From NCBI RefSeq assembly GCF_019704555.1, contig NZ_AP024745.1, positions 6,518,501 to 6,582,500 on the forward strand: DNA of 64,000 bases, given 5' to 3'. Both the position numbers and the translations under genes were made by a program. Source of the DNA: Actinoplanes sp. L3-i22 (GTDB taxonomy: Bacteria; Actinomycetota; Actinomycetes; Mycobacteriales; Micromonosporaceae). Below the pieces are notes generated by a model. That model was not told where the DNA came from and searched no databases. It saw only the letters and a list, made by a program, of their open reading frames with translations. Each line of letters opens with the position of its first letter. Within the stretch, counting starts at the first letter, position 1. Below, piece after piece: positions 16,728 through 24,022 of this stretch.

Positions 16728-18125
16728 TCAGGGCAGGGCGTTGAGGAACGGCTCGTGGCTGTTCCGGAACTCCCAGCCGTAGAACCTGTCCCAGTTGATC
16801 GACCAGGTCATCAGGCCGCGGAAGTTCGGGTTGGTGCCGCTGCGCGGCGCGTACGAACCGCAGCTGACGCCCTTGACCAGGCAGTTGACCGCCTCCTGGA
16901 CCGCGGCCGGGGCGACGTAGCCGTTGCCGGCGCTGACCGAGCTCGGGGCGCCGAACGCGATCTGGTCCTCGCGCAGCGCGGGGAACATGTTGGCGGTGTT
17001 GCCGGCGACCGGGAAGCCGGCCAGCATCATGTCGGTCATCGCGATGTGGAAGTCGGCGCCGCCCATCGAGTGGTACTGGTTGTCCAGCCCCATGATCGAG
17101 CCCGAGTTGTAGTCCTGCACGTGCAGCACGGTCAGGATGTCCCGGACGGCGTAGATCACCGGAAGGTACGAGCCGGCGCGCGGGTCCTGGCCGCCCCACG
17201 GGCCCGAGCCGTAGTACTGGTAGCCGAGCTGGACGAAGAACGTCTCCGGCGCCATGGTCAGCACGAAGCCCGTACCGTAGCGGGTCTTCAAGGTTTTGAT
17301 CGCACTGATCAGATTCACGATCACCGGCGTGGTCGGGTTCTTGAAGTCGGTGTCCCCGGTGTTGAGCGACAGCGAGTGGCCCTCGAAGTCGATGTCGACC
17401 CCGTCCAGACCGTACTTGTCGATGATCGCGCTGACCGAGCTGACGAACTTGTCGCGGGCCGCCGTCGTGGTCAGCTGGACCTGGCCGTTCGCGCCGCCGA
17501 TGGAGAGCAGCACCTTCTTGCCGGCCGCGCGCTTGGTCCTGATCGCGGCGATGAAGTCGGCCTCGGACTCGACGCCGGGGCACTCGGCGACCGGGCAGAG
17601 CTTGAACTGGATGTCACCGGAGGTGGCGCTGGTCGGCTCGCCGAACGCCAGGTTGATGATGTCCCAGTCGGCGGGCACGTCGGCCATCCGCAGGTAGCCG
17701 GAGCCGTTGGCGAAGCTGCTGTGCAGGTAACCGATCAGCGCGTGCTTCGGCAGCCCGCCCACCGGGATCGGGGTGCTCGGCGAGGTCGACGGCGTCGGGG
17801 AGGCCGATGGCGAGGTCGACGGGCTCGGTGACGCCGGAGTGGAGACGGACACCGACGGCGACGGGTTGGTGGTGCCGCCGCAGGCGCCGTTGTTCACCCA
17901 CACGTCCCATTGGCCGCTGTGCGTGGCCGGGTCCTCGTTCTGGGTCCACCACTTCGCGGTGTAGTTGTTGCCGCCCTTGGCGGCGACGTTGTCCTTGACG
18001 TAGGTGGCGCTCGCGCTCCAGGCCGGAGCGCAGGCCGTGGCGGCGCTCGCGGAGGCCGCGACATAGACGGTTGAGCATGCAGCGGCCAGGGCAGCCACCG
18101 CCGCAAGGATCACGGATCGACGCAT
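16728..18125 (-). CDS. Secreted GH18 chitinase with N-terminal carbohydrate-binding module
   Basis: The 465-residue enzyme has a signal peptide (1 to about 28, ASA-A). A CBM5/12-type chitin-binding domain follows (about 30-80; aromatic set AWSASATYVKDN, KWWTQNEDP, WDVW). A Ser/Pro/Thr linker of about 40 residues leads to the GH18 barrel. The catalytic motif DGVDIDFEG places the acid/base Glu at about residue 248. It should hydrolyse chitin outside the cell. ATG 18125 is chosen; it has no ribosome binding site but lies 7 bases after a good -10 box, so the mRNA is probably leaderless. A TTG two codons upstream is a weak alternative. Confidence 0.93.
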   Translation of the reverse strand: MRRSVILAAVAALAAACSTVYVAASASAATACAPAWSASATYVKDNVAAKGGNNYTAKWWTQNEDPATHSGQWDVWVNNGACGGTTNPSPSVSVSTPASPSPSTSPSASPTPSTSPSTPIPVGGLPKHALIGYLHSSFANGSGYLRMADVPADWDIINLAFGEPTSATSGDIQFKLCPVAECPGVESEADFIAAIRTKRAAGKKVLLSIGGANGQVQLTTTAARDKFVSSVSAIIDKYGLDGVDIDFEGHSLSLNTGDTDFKNPTTPVIVNLISAIKTLKTRYGTGFVLTMAPETFFVQLGYQYYGSGPWGGQDPRAGSYLPVIYAVRDILTVLHVQDYNSGSIMGLDNQYHSMGGADFHIAMTDMMLAGFPVAGNTANMFPALREDQIAFGAPSSVSAGNGYVAPAAVQEAVNCLVKGVSCGSYAPRSGTNPNFRGLMTWSINWDRFYGWEFRNSHEPFLNALP

Positions 18126-18131
18126 GCGCAA

Positions 18132-18160
18132 TTATTAGGACTGTTAACTGAAGATGTAAA
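18132..18160 (-). promoter_or_regulatory. Chitinase promoter, predicted leaderless transcript
   Basis: On the minus strand TTTACA (18160-18155) and TAATAA (18137-18132) are separated by exactly 17 bases. The expected start of transcription coincides with the chitinase ATG at 18125. The sequence between ATG and promoter holds no Shine-Dalgarno site. Confidence 0.6.
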
Positions 18161-18167
18161 GAGGTGA

Positions 18168-18929
18168 CTACCAATTGGCCAGCACGCGAGCCTGACCTCC
18201 GGAGCCGCCCTCGTAGGGAATCAGCCCCACGAATATCTTCGCGCCCTGGCGCGGCAGGTGCGCCAGATTCGCCAGGTTCTCGATCCCGTAGCGATCAGCC
18301 GCGGTCAGCGCGTGGTGCGTCTCGAACGCCGTGGACGGCGCCGGATCGAGGCTGAGCGTGTCCACCCCGAGGGCGCGGATCTTCCGCTCGCGCAGCAGCC
18401 ATCGGCAGGCATCAACCCCGAAACCCGGAAAATGCGCACGGTACGCCGCGGCGTCGCCCACCTTCGCACCCCAGCCGGAGTACATCAGCACCGCCGCCTC
18501 GTCCGGTATCCGGCCGTAGCGCCGCTCGAACGCGCGCAGATCGTCGACGGTCACCACGGTGTCCGGGCTGCGCGCCGCCCGGGCCGCGATGTCGATCACC
18601 ACGGCCGGCAGGTACAACTCGGACGGGCGCAGCTCGGTGGAGGTCCGGCCGCCGGCGGTGAAGTGCGCGGGCGCGTCCACATGGGTGCCGATGTGCTCCA
18701 GGACCCGCCACTCCTGCATGAAGTAGCCGTCCGCCTCGATGGTCGTCACGGTTCGCCGGACGGCCTCCTCGCCGGGCTCGAACCCCGGGAAGGCCGGCCC
18801 CAGCCGGTACGTGAGGTCCAGCAGCCCCGGCCGGCCGGCGGCGACCGCGGGCGCGGTCAGGGCCAGGGACGCGGCGATCCCCGCGCCGCCGAACAGGGCG
18901 GCTCGGCGGCTCAGATGTCTGGTGCACAT
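18168..18929 (-). CDS. Exported cyclase-family (kynurenine-formamidase-like) metal hydrolase
   Basis: The 253-residue protein has a twin-arginine-type leader (SRRAALFGGAGIAASLALTA in residues 6-25) and then the cyclase/arylformamidase fold. Its metal-binding signature HIGTHVDAPAHF (HxGTHxDxPxH) is intact. Relatives hydrolyse formylkynurenine, isatin or similar cyclic or acyl compounds with Mn or Zn. The export signal is notable, since the classical formamidases are cytoplasmic. ATG 18929 gives the leader at the N-terminus; the open frame to 19079 is upstream noise. The substrate is unknown. Confidence 0.8.
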   Translation of the reverse strand: MCTRHLSRRAALFGGAGIAASLALTAPAVAAGRPGLLDLTYRLGPAFPGFEPGEEAVRRTVTTIEADGYFMQEWRVLEHIGTHVDAPAHFTAGGRTSTELRPSELYLPAVVIDIAARAARSPDTVVTVDDLRAFERRYGRIPDEAAVLMYSGWGAKVGDAAAYRAHFPGFGVDACRWLLRERKIRALGVDTLSLDPAPSTAFETHHALTAADRYGIENLANLAHLPRQGAKIFVGLIPYEGGSGGQARVLANW

Positions 18930-19121
18930 GGACGGTCGGCCCCCTCCGGACGATGTGGCTGCGCCCCCATCCTCCCGTCCGGGCCACGATCCCCGCGCGA
19001 AGTGCCGGAATCCGTCACCCGCCCAGGTGGCCGGAGACCTCGTCGAGCGCCCCGCCGCTCCGCCTGTGACCTGCGGCACGGCTGAAGATCAAACCCAGGA
19101 CCGATTTCTTCCCGTACGGCG

Positions 19122-20795
19122 TCAGAGGTCGAGCACGACGTCCCCGTCCGGCCTCGCGCAGCAGAGCAGCGCGTCCCCCGGCCCCGGCAACTCCAGCGGC
19201 CGCGGGTCGTAGCCGACCTCCCCGGCCAGCACCGGCGTCACGCAGGTGTGGCAGACCCCGGACCGGCACGCCCACCGGGTCGGCACGTCGCACGCCTCGG
19301 CCAGGGTGAGCAGCGACGTCTCGCTCGCCGGCCAGCGGGTCGACAGGCCGGCCCGGGCGAACGTCACCCGCGGCCCGGTTCCCGGCGGGCCGGGCGGCTG
19401 GTGCGGTGGTCCGGTCACGGCACCGGTCACGCCGGGATTGATCGCCGAGCGCTCACCGAACCGCTCGGTGTGGACCGCGCGCGGGTTCAGCGCGGCCAGC
19501 GCCGTACCCAGGTCGTCCATGAATCGCCGCGGCCCGCACAGATAGGCGGAGGCCTGGACGGGAAGGCCCAGGCTGGTGATGGTGTCCGCCGTCAGGCGCC
19601 GGCCCTCCGCGGTCAGGAAGACGTGCTGGTGGGCGTGCGGCAGGCCGGCCAGCAACGCGGTGACCTCGGCGGCGAACGCCAGCTGGGCCCGGTCGCGGGC
19701 GGTGTGCAGCCACCACACCGCACGGCCGGTGTGCTGCGCGGCGAGCCGGTGCAGCATCGCCAGCAGCGGCGTGACGCCGACCCCGGCGGAGATCAGCAGC
19801 ACCGGCTCGGCGCCGTCGGCGAGGACGAAGTCGCCGCGCGGCGCCGCGACGTCCAGGGTCATGCCGGCCCGCAGCTCGCGGTGCAGCCACGAGCTGACCC
19901 GGCCGTCGCGCTTGACGCTGATCCGGTAGGCGGGCTCGCCCGGCGCCGACGACAGCGAGTAGCTGCGCACCGGCGCCGGATCGCCGGGCACCCGCAGCGT
20001 CAGGTAGCGGCCGGCCTCGGCCGGCGGCAGCGCGGTCCCGTCCGGCGCGGCGAGCCGGATCGACCGGATCGACGCGCTCTCCGGAACGATCTCGGTCACC
20101 ACCAGCGGCCGGAAGCCGGTCCAGCCCGGTTCGGCGCCGACCGGCGGCGCGCCGCCACCGGCCAGGATCTCGCGGAACGACTGCTGCCAGCCGGGGCTGA
20201 GCGCCGGGATGTCGGCGGCCAGCCGGACCCGGTCCAGGTCCCGGCCGGGCAGGTAGAGCAGGGCGTCGATCTCGGCCACGGTCATCGCGTGCCGGCCCTT
20301 CCCGACCAGCACGATGTCGTCGCCGGCCCGGACCTGCCCCTCGGTGATCACCCGCAGGTAGAAGCCCGGCCGCCGGTGCGACACCAGCAGCGCCGGCAGG
20401 GTCGGCGCGTCCATCCGCATGCCGAGCCGGTAGCAGGTGACCCGCGGCTGGGTCACCTCGAAGACGGCCTCGCCGATCCGGTACCGGTCGCCGACGCAGA
20501 CCTCGTCGTCGGGCAGGCCGTCGACGGTGAAGTTCTCCCCGAACTGCCCGAACTCCCAGCCGTCCCGGCCGAGCTGGGCGCTCCAATAGGCGAGGGACTC
20601 CACCTGGTAGACCAGCACGGCCCGCTGCTCGCCGCCGTGCCCGGCCAGGTCGCCCTGGCCGTCGCCGTCGAGGTTCAGCCGGCGGGCCATCCGCGGACCG
20701 GTGACCGGCGTCTTGCCGATCCCGGTCCGGACGGTCCGGCCGCGCCAGGCCACGTCCTTCGGCATGCCGACGTTCACCGACAGCAGCGTCGCCAT
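19122..20795 (-). CDS. MOSC - FAD/NAD(P) reductase - [2Fe-2S] ferredoxin fusion
   Basis: The 557-residue protein joins three parts. An N-terminal MOSC/YiiM-like domain (1 to about 215) holds the conserved stretch FGENFTVDGL and the motif QPRVTCYRLGMRM, whose Cys binds the molybdenum cofactor in relatives. A ferredoxin-reductase domain follows (about 235-460), with the FAD site RSYSLSSAP and the NAD site ISAGVGVTPLL. The C-terminal plant-type [2Fe-2S] domain (about 480-557) has CRSGVCHTC and a distant CC. It could pass electrons from NAD(P)H to a MOSC-bound Mo centre, as YiiM-type enzymes reduce N-hydroxylated compounds. The fusion makes a self-contained reductase. Confidence 0.85.
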   Translation of the reverse strand: MATLLSVNVGMPKDVAWRGRTVRTGIGKTPVTGPRMARRLNLDGDGQGDLAGHGGEQRAVLVYQVESLAYWSAQLGRDGWEFGQFGENFTVDGLPDDEVCVGDRYRIGEAVFEVTQPRVTCYRLGMRMDAPTLPALLVSHRRPGFYLRVITEGQVRAGDDIVLVGKGRHAMTVAEIDALLYLPGRDLDRVRLAADIPALSPGWQQSFREILAGGGAPPVGAEPGWTGFRPLVVTEIVPESASIRSIRLAAPDGTALPPAEAGRYLTLRVPGDPAPVRSYSLSSAPGEPAYRISVKRDGRVSSWLHRELRAGMTLDVAAPRGDFVLADGAEPVLLISAGVGVTPLLAMLHRLAAQHTGRAVWWLHTARDRAQLAFAAEVTALLAGLPHAHQHVFLTAEGRRLTADTITSLGLPVQASAYLCGPRRFMDDLGTALAALNPRAVHTERFGERSAINPGVTGAVTGPPHQPPGPPGTGPRVTFARAGLSTRWPASETSLLTLAEACDVPTRWACRSGVCHTCVTPVLAGEVGYDPRPLELPGPGDALLCCARPDGDVVLDL

Positions 20796-20831
20796 CGTGC
20801 TCCTCCGTGCCAGGTGGAAATCCCTCAGCGC

Positions 20832-20952
20832 ATTCTTACTTGCCGGCGGGCGGTGCCGGTTTCTTACCTGCCGGCGGTGCCGGTTCTTACTTGCCGGTGG
20901 TGCCGGTTCTTACCTGCCGCGGTGCCGATTCTTACTTGCCGGTGGTGCCGGT
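20832..20952. repeat. Five tandem copies of a 21-28-bp unit at the 3' end of the sigma-partner gene
   Basis: The word TTCTTACYTGCCGGYGGTGCCGG occurs five times in a row with small changes. The most internal copy contains the stop codon and last residues (TGK) of the minus-strand gene ending at 20932. The other four extend downstream as duplicates of that gene end. Confidence 0.8.
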
Positions 20953-21639
20953 GGCGGCGGCCATCCGGTCGATCGCCTCCTGGTGCACGTGCAGGCCGGC
21001 GCCGAGTTCGAGCAGCTGCTCGCGGCTCAGCGGCACGTCCGCCTGGATGGTCGCGTAGACCTTCGGCGACACCAGGATCATCAGCTGCTGGGTGGGACCG
21101 ATCCCGTGGATGACGGCCGGGTGCCCGCCGACGGTAACTTTCTCCCCGTCGTCGGTCCCCTCGCGGTAGAACTTCGGCTCCAGGTAGATGCCGATCTTGC
21201 CGCCGAGGTCGCGCGGGTCGTACATCGGCGCCTTGGACGGGTCGATGCCGGCCGGCGGGTTCCGGACCGCGTCCGGCGCGATGGTCAGGCCGCCCTCGTC
21301 GTCGTTCTGCACGAAATAACCCTCCGGCACCTTGTCGACGGTGAAGTTCTTCGGCTGCTCGCCGGCGTAGTCGACGAGCCGGAGGCCGCCGGCCGCGGTG
21401 CTCCCGGCGACGGTGCTGCTCCCGGCGACCGGCGGCGCCGTCGGCGTGCCGGTCACCGCGCCGGTGACCGAGATGGTGGCGACGATCGCGGCGACCCCGA
21501 AGGCGGCGACCGCCGCGGTCTGGAACGTCCGGCGGCGGCGCGCGGCCCGCTGCCCGCGGGCCACGTCGGCGGCCACGAGGTCGGCGGAGGCGGCCTCGAT
21601 CGGCCCGCCGAAGCGCTGAAGCCTGGTCTGCAGATCCAT
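20932..21639 (-). CDS. Single-pass membrane protein, probable partner of the SigE-type sigma factor
   Basis: The 235-residue protein has a basic cytoplasmic stretch (QRAARRRR), one membrane helix at about 39-60 and an extracytoplasmic domain of about 170 residues. No zinc anti-sigma (HxxxCxxC) motif is present, so it is not a classical ZAS anti-sigma. Its start is 1 bp from the stop of the sigma-factor gene on the same strand, an arrangement typical of ECF sigma factors with a membrane regulator. The external part is unrecognised. Its C-terminus sits in a tandem repeat whose copies continue downstream. Confidence 0.72.
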   Translation of the reverse strand: MDLQTRLQRFGGPIEAASADLVAADVARGQRAARRRRTFQTAAVAAFGVAAIVATISVTGAVTGTPTAPPVAGSSTVAGSTAAGGLRLVDYAGEQPKNFTVDKVPEGYFVQNDDEGGLTIAPDAVRNPPAGIDPSKAPMYDPRDLGGKIGIYLEPKFYREGTDDGEKVTVGGHPAVIHGIGPTQQLMILVSPKVYATIQADVPLSREQLLELGAGLHVHQEAIDRMAAATGTTGK

Positions 21640-21640
21640 G

Positions 21641-22150
21641 TCAGTTCACTCCCACTTCTTGAAAGGTGTCCAGGCCGGCGCGCAGTTTCTCCAGCGCCCG
21701 GGCGGTCTGGCTCTTGACCGTGCCGACCGAGCAGCCCAGCGCCCGGGCGGTGTCGGCCACGTCCATGTCGTGCACGAACCGGAAGACGATCGCCGCGCGC
21801 ATCCGGGGCGGCAGCTCGCCCAGCGCCCGCGCCAGCTCCGGGTCGCCGTCGTCCGCCGAGGGCGTGCCGGGCTGGTCCGGCACCTCGGCGAAGGGCCGCT
21901 CGAAGCGCCGCCACACCCGGCGTTTCTCGTCCAGGAGGGCATTGAACAAAGCCCTCCGGACGTACGCGTCGGGGCTGCCCGCCCGCCGGAACGCGGCCCA
22001 GGACACGTACAGCTTGGTCAGCGCCGTCTGCACGAGATCCTCGGCGAGATGAGCGTCGCCGGCGGTCAGCAGGCGGGCGGTGTGCAGCATCCGCCCCCGG
22101 TGCTCCCCGACGAACCCGGCGAACTCCTGGTCACGCTCGTCTACTTTCAT
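21641..22150 (-). CDS. SigE-family ECF RNA polymerase sigma factor
   Basis: The 169-residue protein shows region 2 (FAGFVGEHRGRMLHTARLL, then the -10-binding helix) and region 4 (LPPRMRAAIVFRFVHDMDVADTARALGCSVGTVKSQTARAL), here summarised as the two conserved ECF blocks at about 10-80 and 110-160. Length and motifs match the SigE-like group common in actinomycetes. ATG 22150 (MKVDERDQ) is preferred to the upstream in-frame ATGs, which add residues not typical of the family. It forms an operon with the membrane protein after it and is divergent from the pectate lyase gene. Confidence 0.87.
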   Translation of the reverse strand: MKVDERDQEFAGFVGEHRGRMLHTARLLTAGDAHLAEDLVQTALTKLYVSWAAFRRAGSPDAYVRRALFNALLDEKRRVWRRFERPFAEVPDQPGTPSADDGDPELARALGELPPRMRAAIVFRFVHDMDVADTARALGCSVGTVKSQTARALEKLRAGLDTFQEVGVN

Positions 22151-22221
22151 GCCCCTCAAGACCGTCGCGGGTGCGCGCCAGGTTGCACGGCACCCGGCAC
22201 GAAACATGTAGGCCATCATTC

Positions 22222-22235
22222 TGCAAACCTTTGCA
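22222..22235. promoter_or_regulatory. Palindrome TGCAAA-CC-TTTGCA in the sigma/pectate lyase gap
   Basis: A perfect 6-base inverted repeat lies just upstream of the -35 box of the pectate lyase gene and 72 bases from the sigma-factor start. Its regulator is unknown; LacI-type proteins bind sites of this type. Confidence 0.4.
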
Positions 22236-22240
22236 ACTCC

Positions 22241-22269
22241 TTGTGATCACATCGACGGGTGCCTATCGT
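22241..22269 (+). promoter_or_regulatory. Pectate lyase promoter
   Basis: TTGTGA (22241-22246) and TATCGT (22264-22269) are 17 bases apart. The predicted transcription start (near 22276) falls inside the palindromic operator that follows. Confidence 0.5.
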
Positions 22270-22274
22270 CCACA

Positions 22275-22288
22275 GGAAAGCGCTTTCC
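22275..22288. promoter_or_regulatory. LacI-type operator GGAAAGCGCTTTCC
   Basis: A perfect 14-base palindrome with a central CG and AAAGCGCTTT core is the classical LacI/GalR-family operator pattern. It overlaps the predicted transcription start of the pectate lyase gene, a position suited to repression that is relieved by a sugar signal. Confidence 0.6.
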
Positions 22289-22332
22289 CCCGCGTGATGC
22301 ACATCCCCGAAGACGAAGGTGAGACACCCCGA

Positions 22333-23550
22333 ATGAGACGATCAGTCGCCCTGCGATGGGCAGCCGGCGGAGCCACCGCGATCACCACCGCCGCGATCAT
22401 GCTGATGCTCCCGACGGCCCAGGCCATGGCCGCCGACAACCTGAGCCTCAGCTCCACCGCCGGTGCCGACGGCTCCAGCAAGGCCAGCGGCACCAGCTAC
22501 GGCAACGTCCGGGACGCCAGCACCACCACCTACTGGGCGCCGAACGCCACCACCGGCTACGTCTCGGTCAAGTGGAGCAGCGCCCTGACGGTTTCCTCCG
22601 CCGTCATCCAGCAGGCCTCGGGCGGCGGCACCATCACCGCCTGGCGGATGCTCAACGGCGACTCGGGATCCGTCCTGACCAGCGGGAGCGGCAGCCCGGG
22701 CACGATCACGTTCACCGCCACGTCGCTGAAGAAAATCACCTTCGAGATCACCGGCGCGTCCAGCGCGCCGCGGATCGCCGAGTTCGAGACCTACAACGGC
22801 GGGACGACCCCGACCACCAGCCCGACCGCCACCGCCAGCCCGACGCCCAGCTCGACCGGGGGCAGCGGCAGCACGCCGACCGGCGCGTGGCCGTCCTCGG
22901 CCGGGAACGTCTCGGTCTCCGGCACGATCAACGTCACCGGCACCTACGACGGTGGCATGAAGACGTTCTGCTGCATCGGGGACGGCTCGCAGAGCGAGTC
23001 CCAGGACCCGATGTTCTCCATCGCCAACGGAGGCACCCTGCAGAACGTCATCATCGGCTCCCCCGCCGGTGACGGCGTGCACTGCGAGGGCACCTGCACG
23101 ATCAAGAACGTGTGGTGGAACGACATCGGCGAGGACGCCGCAACGTTCAAGGGCACCGGCGGCGGCACCAGTTACGTCATCGGCGGCGGCGCCAAGGCCG
23201 GCAGCGACAAGACGTTCCAGCACAACGGCAACGGCACGGTCAGCATCTCCGGCTTCTACCTGAGCGGCTCCGGCAAGCTGTACCGCGCCTGCGGCAACTG
23301 CACCAACTCGTACCAGCGCAACGTCAAGATCGACAACGTGCTGCTGAACGACATCGACATGGTCGCCGGCATCAACACCAACTGGGGTGACGTCGCCACC
23401 ATCACCCGCGTCACGATCACCAACGCCTCCAGCGCGGTGGTCTGCGGCCAGTACAAGGGCGTGGCCAAGGGCAGCGAGCCGACCTACCTCGGCCCGGGCT
23501 GGAACAACGCCAACTGCAAGGTCACCCAGAGCGACGTGACCTACAAGTAG
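22333..23550 (+). CDS. Secreted pectate lyase, family PL3, with N-terminal binding module
   Basis: The 405-residue enzyme has a signal peptide (1 to about 34, AMA-A) and a discoidin-like (F5/8-type) beta-sandwich module (about 36-155). A Thr/Ser/Pro linker leads to a PL3 catalytic beta-helix (about 190-405). Typical PL3 text includes GDGVHCEGTC, NVWWNDIGEDAATFKG and the C-rich turn ACGNCTNSY. It should cleave polygalacturonate by beta-elimination outside the cell, with calcium. ATG 22333 follows a GAAGGTGAG site. Control by carbohydrate is likely because of the LacI-type operator just upstream. A strong terminator follows. Confidence 0.93.
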   Translation: MRRSVALRWAAGGATAITTAAIMLMLPTAQAMAADNLSLSSTAGADGSSKASGTSYGNVRDASTTTYWAPNATTGYVSVKWSSALTVSSAVIQQASGGGTITAWRMLNGDSGSVLTSGSGSPGTITFTATSLKKITFEITGASSAPRIAEFETYNGGTTPTTSPTATASPTPSSTGGSGSTPTGAWPSSAGNVSVSGTINVTGTYDGGMKTFCCIGDGSQSESQDPMFSIANGGTLQNVIIGSPAGDGVHCEGTCTIKNVWWNDIGEDAATFKGTGGGTSYVIGGGAKAGSDKTFQHNGNGTVSISGFYLSGSGKLYRACGNCTNSYQRNVKIDNVLLNDIDMVAGINTNWGDVATITRVTITNASSAVVCGQYKGVAKGSEPTYLGPGWNNANCKVTQSDVTYK

Positions 23551-23561
23551 GCCGGTTCCCG

Positions 23562-23595
23562 GGCGGGGCGCTCACCGTAAGGTGGGCGCCCCGCC
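23562..23595 (+). terminator. Terminator of the pectate lyase gene
   Basis: GGCGGGGCGC (23562-23571) pairs with GCGCCCCGCC (23586-23595). After one mismatch, inner CACC/GGTG pairs extend the stem to a GTAA tetraloop. It begins 11 bases after the stop codon. Confidence 0.8.
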
Positions 23596-23681
23596 ACCCT
23601 CGCGCCCCGCCACCCTCGCGCCCCGCCACCCTCGCGCCCCGCCACCCTCGCGCCCCGCCACCCTCGCGCCCCGCCACCCCC
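23586..23681. repeat. 16-bp tandem array, six copies, seeded by the terminator arm
   Basis: The unit GCGCCCCGCCACCCTC is repeated five times exactly and once with one change. The first copy is the 3' arm of the pectate lyase terminator. Degenerate C-rich repeats continue to about 23780. No gene is supported in 23551-23911; Gly-rich open frames there only reflect the repeat. Confidence 0.85.
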
Positions 23682-23911
23682 GCGCCCCGCGCTGCCGCAC
23701 CCCGCACCCCGGCGCCACCGCGCCCCGCGCTGCCGCACCCCGCACCCCGCGGGGCCGCACCCCGGCGCCGCGCCGCCGCCGAGCCCAGCCGCCACAGCGC
23801 CATCTCACCGGCAACCGCTGAGCCACGGGCGGCCGGTTCAGTCCCTGCCGCGGTGCTTGTCGCTGACCGCCGCCTCCACCTCGGCGAAACCATCCACCGC
23901 GTGCCGGCGGA

Positions 23912-24022
23912 TCAGTGCCGCCGCCGGACCAGCCGCCGGACGGCGACCGCCAGCCGCTGAATCCTCGTCAGCAACAGGTCCCCGAGCACATACCGCGGCG
24001 CGAGCAGCGTGATCCTCCGCAT
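23912..24022 (-). CDS. Possible 36-residue basic peptide coupled to allophanate hydrolase
   Basis: An ATG at 24022 overlaps the allophanate hydrolase stop codon (TGATG) and opens a 36-residue frame. The product is very basic and hydrophobic (TLLAPRYVLGDLLLTRIQRL, then Arg-rich) and could form an amphipathic helix. The overlap suits re-initiation, but there is no independent ribosome binding site and I know no homologue. It may be chance in a GC-rich genome. Confidence 0.25.
   Translation of the reverse strand: MRRITLLAPRYVLGDLLLTRIQRLAVAVRRLVRRRH

Noticed and set aside
23522..23893. Gly/Arg-rich ORF over the 16-bp array
   Set aside because: Its sequence only reflects the tandem repeat and the terminator; no start signal or conserved product.
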